64,000 bases of DNA from Congeria kusceri (Eukaryota > Mollusca > Bivalvia > Myida > Dreissenidae). The stretch spans positions 1-64,000 of the forward strand of contig JAPFQT010000416.1 of NCBI GenBank assembly GCA_027627225.1, read 5' to 3'. Below are positions 58,390-64,000 of this stretch, one piece after another (the first letter of the stretch is position 1; the number at the start of each line of letters is the position of its first letter). Position numbers and translations under genes: made by a program. The notes beneath the pieces are model-generated. The model saw nothing but the letters and a program-made list of their open reading frames with translations. It ran no database searches and had not been told where the DNA came from.

Positions 58390-60205
58390 AAGCAGACCGT
58401 ATACCAAATAGTTCATTTTCGTCAAGAATTACAAAAAAACAATACTTAAACTTCACATATATCGACCGTTACAGCCATTCAATAACTTGTTTACTTTAAA
58501 TGAATTACAATTTAAATAATCGCATCTTTAGTAAAAAAAAAGTTAAAAAGCATTTAATCGATAGAAGCATAATGTTGTTCTTCCGCAAATCAATGCCTAT
58601 ATTTTAATATCACGCAAAAAACACACAATTTACCACCCAAAGTCATCGACTCAGTTGGTTTTTATATTGTTGCCCTCCCTTAATTTCCTGCGCATGCGTC
58701 TTTGTCGTCATGGCAGCAAGATTGTTGGCTGCATCCAGCTTGGATTGTCGCCTGCATCGTCTGAAAGTAGGCCTACAACAAACAGTTCGTTTATATCTTA
58801 TGCTATAAAAGACATTGTGCATAACGGAATTTGAATTCAATGAATATTTCATAAAAAAGCCGAACCTCCAGGGAATTTTGATTCCTGTGACATCGAATTA
58901 CTTGAAAATCGAATTTTCAGCAGCTTACGTATACACGCGTGTTTTTGTCGAAATCGCAAATGGATTCTGGGTATCTTACAAAATCAACTAAAACGCATAT
59001 TCTTAGAAGTAATATATCTTATGGGGATTACAGTTATAACAGAAAAATAACACTTAGCTTAGTTCATCGCCGTCATCCATTGTCGACTGCGTCCATTTCC
59101 GGTCGTCTTACACATCGAACTCGGCATGTCGACAGCATTTCTGCACCGAGCATCGGCTATCGTCTGCTAAGTCTGAAAATTCTCAGTCGTCAACAGAATA
59201 CAAATCAAAGCGCTGAACGCACTACAGTTGTTCGCTATTGCGTAACACTGGGCACACCATAGACAGTCTGGGCAATTAGATAGGGATAATATACATCACC
59301 TTAAATACAGTGGTTATAAATGGTTAAACGAAAACATTCATTTACGTATTTACTATAATATTTGTTCAATATTATAAATATGACTTGACCATTGCCAAGC
59401 GATATATACTATTTAAAATGGCAAGTTTAAATACCCTATTGCCTCGTAAACATGTCAATCAAATTAAAAAAAATAAATCGTCATTGTGTAATTATGTTGT
59501 TGTTTTTTTCTCAATCAAGCCGTTTTGAATTGTTTCAATTCAATATGTGTAGCTGATGAATTTAGGTCCATTGTAAATCGTACGCCACTAATTAAAACGT
59601 AATCCGGTGTAAAAACTAGATAAAATCACTTTCAGCAGCTTAAAACTCTGTACGAGTACACTATATTTAAAGCCTTTCAAAAAATCAATTCAAAATGAAA
59701 AAAACAATGTCGCAAAGAAACCTAATGAGATAAATTATATGTCCGATTTTCAATTGCATGCTCTTTCTTTGGGCTACAAACATATATTAATTTAATGACA
59801 TTCCTACTTGACATTCCGACATTAAATATTCATTACTAACACACATAATCTGAATATACATGTATACTTATAGTGAAAAACGACAATTATGAGTTTCATA
59901 ACCGGACACTCTCTGAGGAAGACAGATGATTACGCTGTCGAAGATCAAAAGCTGTGGAATTGAACACAACTCAATATTAACCTTAAAAACAAACACGATG
60001 ATGAATGTTTAAAAATATTAAACAGTATATGAATGCAAAGACTGTGCTACAAGCTTTTCAACCGTATTAGCAAGTGGTTTAAGTTCTTTGAAGGGAGTTA
60101 CTATCAAAATATTGTTGGTTTCTTTTGGAAATGTCTCAACATGTATTCCCTTTCAATTAAGTAACCATCTGGAGTAGCAAAACTGTCAAAACATATATGA
60201 AACAC
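58390..60205. other. Non-coding DNA with two GTCGTC-type motif blocks
   Basis: A GCGCATGCGTCTTTGTCGTC block lies at 58688-58712, and a stretch of diverged TCGTC/GCATC words lies at 59060-59170. The 107-codon frame at 58939-59262 covers the latter and has no recognisable domain. The rest is AT-rich and empty. Confidence 0.45.
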
Positions 60206-60211
60206 ATTCTC

Positions 60212-60286
60212 ACCCCCTGCCGGGAATCGAACCCGGGTCCATCCGAATGCGAATCCGACATGCTATCCATTAGGCTATTGACGCTA
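60212..60286 (-). repeat. tRNA-like sequence (tRNA pseudogene or SINE head)
   Basis: On the minus strand there is an A box TAGCCTAATGGATAG and a perfect T arm CCGGG-TTCGATT-CCCGG. No anticodon stem forms and the acceptor ends do not pair, so it is not a functional tRNA. The D-arm resembles arginine tRNAs. Confidence 0.65.
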
Positions 60287-60289
60287 CGG

Positions 60290-61136
60290 CTTTCCGCTTT
60301 AAACATTTTGCGTATTGTAGTTTCTGATATGAAAAGTGTATCCGACCTCGATCGTGATACATCGACTATATCCGGAATCAACCGCTACTGCGTAATAATC
60401 GCTAAACTGTTCTTTATCGTTATAATGATGACCACGTAAATAATAAAATTAGTTATAATTAAACAAATGCACTACTCAGCAAATAATATTTACACGAGTC
60501 GGCGATAACGAGATGAATAAGTACGGGTTAGATTTTGTCTATTCGGCTCGCCTCTTGACCCAAGACTTTCATTCATTAATGTATTAGGACGTTGCATAAC
60601 GTACTATTTTATTGTTCTTCCGCGAGTATAGTCATATTTGATCCTACTTTGAAAGTTGTTGACTTAAGTTTTCCCAACATGTCATGTTCTAATTAAATAA
60701 ACGATATTCAAAACGGCACTTCTTACTTGCACGTAGTTGACTGGCCTAAAGCTGTTAGGATCATAGTTCTTAGACTTTTCAATTTTGGAATTGCGGTATG
60801 TTTAGTTGTTCTGCGAACAACTAATAAAACTTAGCTCGTGCTAACGTCGCCAGAATTGTCGTCTGCATCCAGCGCTGGTCCGCATCGCTTTCTTGTTTTC
60901 CCAAGCATCGTTGGAGTAGAGGTCGAAGAGGCGGCACTTCAGCAGCATAGCGGTGACTTCGGTCACCGCATCTGAAATACAAAGCAGAAATACATAGACA
61001 AATTAATAAATCATTAATTATTTTAGATGCATGAACTAGGGTAACATATTACATATTATATACTAGTAATATTTCATATAAACTAGTAATATTATCATGT
61101 TATTTTGTGTTAAGTGCCTTGTGAAAGGTAATATAA
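60290..61136. other. Non-coding DNA, nothing supported
   Basis: It contains one TTGTCGTCTGCATCCAG word (60858) like those near the minisatellites. The AT-rich 60960-61100 has short ACTAGTAATATT repeats. Confidence 0.4.
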
Positions 61137-61196
61137 ATCATCATCATCATCATCAGCAGCAGCAGCACCGTCACCATTCATCATCATCATCACTGG
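61137..61196. repeat. (CAT)n / (CAG)n microsatellite
   Basis: Six CAT triplets, four CAG triplets, an interrupted stretch, then CATCATCATCATCA. Confidence 0.75.
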
Positions 61197-61270
61197 TATT
61201 ATTATAATCGTAAATGGCAGCTAAAACTCTGGCATTTTGAACTTTTCTTTATTTAATCCATCCCATTTTT

Positions 61271-61607
61271 ATGCATCAATGTTTTCCCCCGGGGGGGGGG
61301 GGGAGTAGCGGCGGGCATATACGGGACTTTAGACTGCACGCGATTCCCAACAGGCGGGAATTTGACACGCAAATTGATTCTGGGTCCCGGAGAAATAGAC
61401 TTTGGTCGGTTTTTAGATCCCGGTGATATACACCCCCGGGCCATTTGATAGACATATAGCATATCCCACTGAGGGGATTTAGACAAATATACTTGGCTCT
61501 AGGGTGGGGAATTAGACCCCCCAAAATAAAATTTGTCAAGTTTCCCTAGGTCTGCCCGCCGCTCCCCATCCCCCCCCCCCCTTGGCGGAAAATATTGATA
61601 GGTGCAT
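61271..61607. mobile_element. 337-bp foldback element with poly-G / poly-C in its arms
   Basis: The left arm (61271-61317: ATGCATCAATGTTTTCC, a 13-G run, GTAGCGGCGGGCA) and the right arm (61553-61607) are imperfect reverse complements over about 47 bp. Both contain a homopolymer run of the complementary base. The inside carries repeated words of the type GGGAATTAGAC. No target duplication was identified with certainty. Confidence 0.68.
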
Positions 61608-61617
61608 TATTATCATT

Positions 61618-62278
61618 ATAAGAGACTAGTATTTATTCTTTTGAACTCCCAGGTCATGACCCTGACAAGCCAGACGGCAGGGTGGGGGCGCCCTTTTCAT
61701 CTTGTCGCCTGATTTGACAGGGCCTTGGCTTGAGAATTCAATGAAACAAACTCCTCTTTTCCGATAAGATAAAATCAGTTTTAATGTTAATAACTCATAC
61801 AAATGTCTCCCATCTATAAAATCTATAAAGCCTAATTCCTGTACACCCCAAACCCGAATTTTGAGTTAAAGCTGCCATTTATGTCAACAATATCGAAAGA
61901 GTGTATTTAAGGTAATAATACATTAGGCGCTTAAGAAGATTCACACTTTCTAGTTAAAAGATTTTCTATTCATTTTTTATTAACTGAAAAAAAGTATTTG
62001 CCTTTTTGCCTATTTGCTGAATTATACTTGTAAATTACGTGAATACGTGATTTAATTATGACTTATCTGTTTCTGGTATCCAATAGCAACCGGCCTCGTT
62101 CCCGCAATCGCTTGGGAACAGGAGCACCGTCGAAGCGCGGAATGCGTCTGCACGAGATCGATGAAACCTGTCAACTTGCGGCCTAAAGACTGGAACCGGA
62201 AGAAAGCGTCTATATGAGACAGACACTAATTGGCGTCATTGGATCAAGTGACATATAAAATGTGGGGGTTCAAACACG
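61618..62278. repeat. Segmental duplication, right copy
   Basis: Direct copy of 55268-56075 without the SINE. It begins immediately after the foldback element. In the left copy no foldback element precedes the block. Confidence 0.85.
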
Positions 62279-62940
62279 AAATGTGTATGTATTGAAAACA
62301 AAATGTGTCTATGCTACCAAAACTTGGCAACATAAAACAGTATTATGTTCAAAAAGAAGTTTAACTGTACAAAGTTGTGTAAATACGTGTAGCATGTGTC
62401 TCAAGATTTCGTCAATTCAAACAAGAGTTGCAAGTGCAAATTTTACAAAAATACACACGATAACATCTCGCTAGATTGAAATGCTATATAAATAGAAATA
62501 ATTCACTCAATTAACGCACAAAATAACAGTGAAAAAATATTTTACAATCTTAATTGTTAAATTTAACTGAATAAAACTATTCGAAGTCTTATTTACACAA
62601 ACTGAAAATACAACACCTATTAGACTTACATTCACATGATTAGCCATTATAACCACATGTTTGGAGTTATGAGTTGAAGTAGTCCGCTGTGTCAGATTGT
62701 GTGACATCCATCTTGTCCGGGAACAACGAACAAATGGTGCGTTCGCGCCTTTTTTCAATGTCTTCATGCGCAGTAAACATTGCCAAATCACAATCGATGT
62801 TTCAACATAAGGAACCCAATCAAAAACCGCGATGCAAATTTTACGCCAATCAATTGTGAAAAAAGAACGCTCATTGAAATCCACGTGGAAAACTCCCAGA
62901 GTAAATTTGTTAGACCGAAATAGTAACAAAATCGGATTAC
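62279..62940. other. Non-coding DNA, no gene supported
   Basis: An open frame on the minus strand (62507-62959) runs through this stretch but has no recognisable domain. It starts without an ATG inside the neighbouring mobile element; its first ATGs give shorter peptides. Confidence 0.4.
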
Positions 62941-63202
62941 CAGGGGCGTAACTATGCAAAGTTAATTTCGCACCTTATGCTTACCAAGCTATAAGAAGGG
63001 CAAATAACATGAACAAACATTGAAGTACAATGACAATAACATTGTATCATCTATCGGAATAAATATGTTTTATATATTCTTTAGATTTACAGTATTAAAT
63101 AAATGCTTATATGGGTTAGAATACTTACTAAATGAAAGACGCGTAAATTAAACTTTTTACTGTGAGTACGGTATGGTCCAGTTCGATCTAGCTACGCCCC
63201 TG
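62941..63202. mobile_element. 262-bp inverted-repeat element with 5-bp target duplication
   Basis: It starts CAGGGGCGTAACTA and ends TAGCTACGCCCCTG (13 of 14 inverted match). ATTAC flanks both sides (62936-62940 and 63203-63207). Subterminal inverted repeats (GTTAATTTCGC against GCGTAAATTAAAC) are present. Ends beginning CAGGGGCGTA look like hAT-type elements, but hAT duplications are normally 8 bp, so the family is open. Confidence 0.78.
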
Positions 63203-63207
63203 ATTAC

Positions 63208-63689
63208 AATGAAATCACGGTCTGCGTGCGCGTGTTTTACATGTTACATTTGTGGCAGACGAAACTGAAAAATCAGAATTTATCCAGATGTAAACATAAC
63301 AAACAATGAGTATGACTGATAACATCTTGCATTGTGATTATCGGGTGCGTATTCCAGACACATATAACTAAAATCTTATCTTTAACGTTGAAAACATGTA
63401 TATTTCATAAACTTTTTAGGCTTTGTGCTAAGTGTTTATTAATTATTAATTTATTACTAACTGCTGTTAATTCTGTAAGTGAAAATATTTTAAGTTAAAC
63501 TTAAGATGTTTCTGGAATACGTTTCTTGAAAAGTAAAGTAAACAAAAAGATTGGAAAAAATGTGCAAGGAATATAAAAGTTGTAATTAACTTGATTGCAG
63601 TACTGTTATGCTATCATGATTGATATATTAGGCCTAAACATTATTTTTTATAGTTGTTGTTAGGTTAAGTTTAGACCTATTTATTTTAG
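63208..63689. other. AT-rich DNA, nothing supported
   Basis: No repeat structure, RNA gene or useful open frame. Confidence 0.4.
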
Positions 63690-63865
63690 CTCGATTGTGT
63701 CGAAAGCCTGAAACTTACTGAGACGCTCTCGAGTCGGTTTCCTGGGTAGAACCAGTACATGGGAGAGAGATGAGAGAGATCATTAGAACGCTCCCCGAGT
63801 AGTGATCGAACTCACGACCTCCCGATCGCACGGCGGACACCATATCTATTACACCACAGCGACCT
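63690..63865 (-). repeat. tRNA-derived SINE on the minus strand
   Basis: Read on the minus strand it has a GGTCGCTGTGGTGTAATAGA head, a B box GAGTTCGATCA, TACTGGTTCTACCCAGGAAA, and the tail TTCGACACAATCGAGCT. Same family as 55584-55740, with a short insertion in the body. A (GTT)n run adjoins the head at 63866. Confidence 0.75.
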
Positions 63866-64000
63866 TGTTGTTGTTGTTCGTGTTGTTGCGTAGGAATTTA
63901 ACCACGAGGGCGATAGCCGAGTGATTTGATAACAGGCATCGGAACGAAACACCGTTGGTTATTACCGCAATAACAAACGCTTACCCGTCAATTAGTTCGA

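Noticed and set aside
58939..59262. 107-codon plus-strand frame
   Set aside because: It overlaps diverged TCGTC/GCATC repeat words and has no recognisable domain or supporting gene signals.
60212..60286. Functional tRNA gene
   Set aside because: The T arm and A/B boxes are present, but the anticodon stem and acceptor stem do not pair, so it is a tRNA-derived remnant.
62507..62959. 150-codon minus-strand open frame
   Set aside because: It begins without an ATG inside the end of a MITE-like element, has no recognisable domain, and sits in AT-rich repeat DNA. Possibly chance; kept out of the gene list.

Overview
The window looks like nuclear DNA of a marine or freshwater invertebrate, most probably a bivalve mollusc. 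It is AT-rich and carries no operons, ribosome binding sites or compact genes. It is full of dispersed repeats of bivalve type: elements with 168-bp core repeats between short inverted ends, tRNA-headed SINEs, small inverted-repeat (MITE-like) elements and 23-bp minisatellites. I recognise no conserved host gene and no rRNA. The species assignment is inference.

Left 45.2 kb (1-45203): a head-to-tail tandem array of 12 complete units plus one cut-off unit. The full unit is exactly 3795 bp in the cleanest copies. Units 1, 6 and 7 are about 3320 bp because they lack a 475-bp inverted-repeat element just upstream of the nuclease gene. Each unit carries two convergent gene modules. On the plus strand, two overlapping open frames (221 codons, then 366 codons in the +1 frame) together look like a Mutator-like transposase-domain protein. 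On the minus strand, a 140-aa protein has the complete zinc and catalytic signature of the I-PpoI (His-Cys box, His-Me finger) homing endonuclease family. Phased on the base matching position 1, the units begin at 1, 3322, 7123, 10922, 14717, 18512, 21832, 25151, 28956, 32745, 36540, 40335 and 44130. Units from about 30.1 kb onward are nearly base-identical and keep every frame. Units left of that carry many scattered one-base indels that look like unpolished long-read error, so most broken copies there may be sequencing artefacts.

Right edge of the array: the last unit stops exactly at the right end of its inverted-repeat element (45203), which has a 321-bp internal deletion. Beyond it is unrelated DNA.

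Right 18.8 kb (45204-64000): non-coding, repeat-dense DNA. It holds two 168-bp-core elements, two imperfect trinucleotide tracts, a 205-bp inverted-repeat element, and two families of 23-bp minisatellite that share half of their unit. It also holds a cluster of locally duplicated blocks around SINEs, an 800-bp direct duplication (55.3 and 61.6 kb) with a SINE and its target duplication in only one copy, a near-perfect 59-bp-arm hairpin, a foldback element capped by G and C runs, and a 262-bp element with 5-bp target duplications. The open frames in this half come from minisatellite or repeat periodicity and are not called as genes.

The most interesting object is the array: a homogenised tandem repeat whose unit combines a DDE-type transposase-like gene with a group-I-intron-type homing nuclease that is not inside any visible intron.
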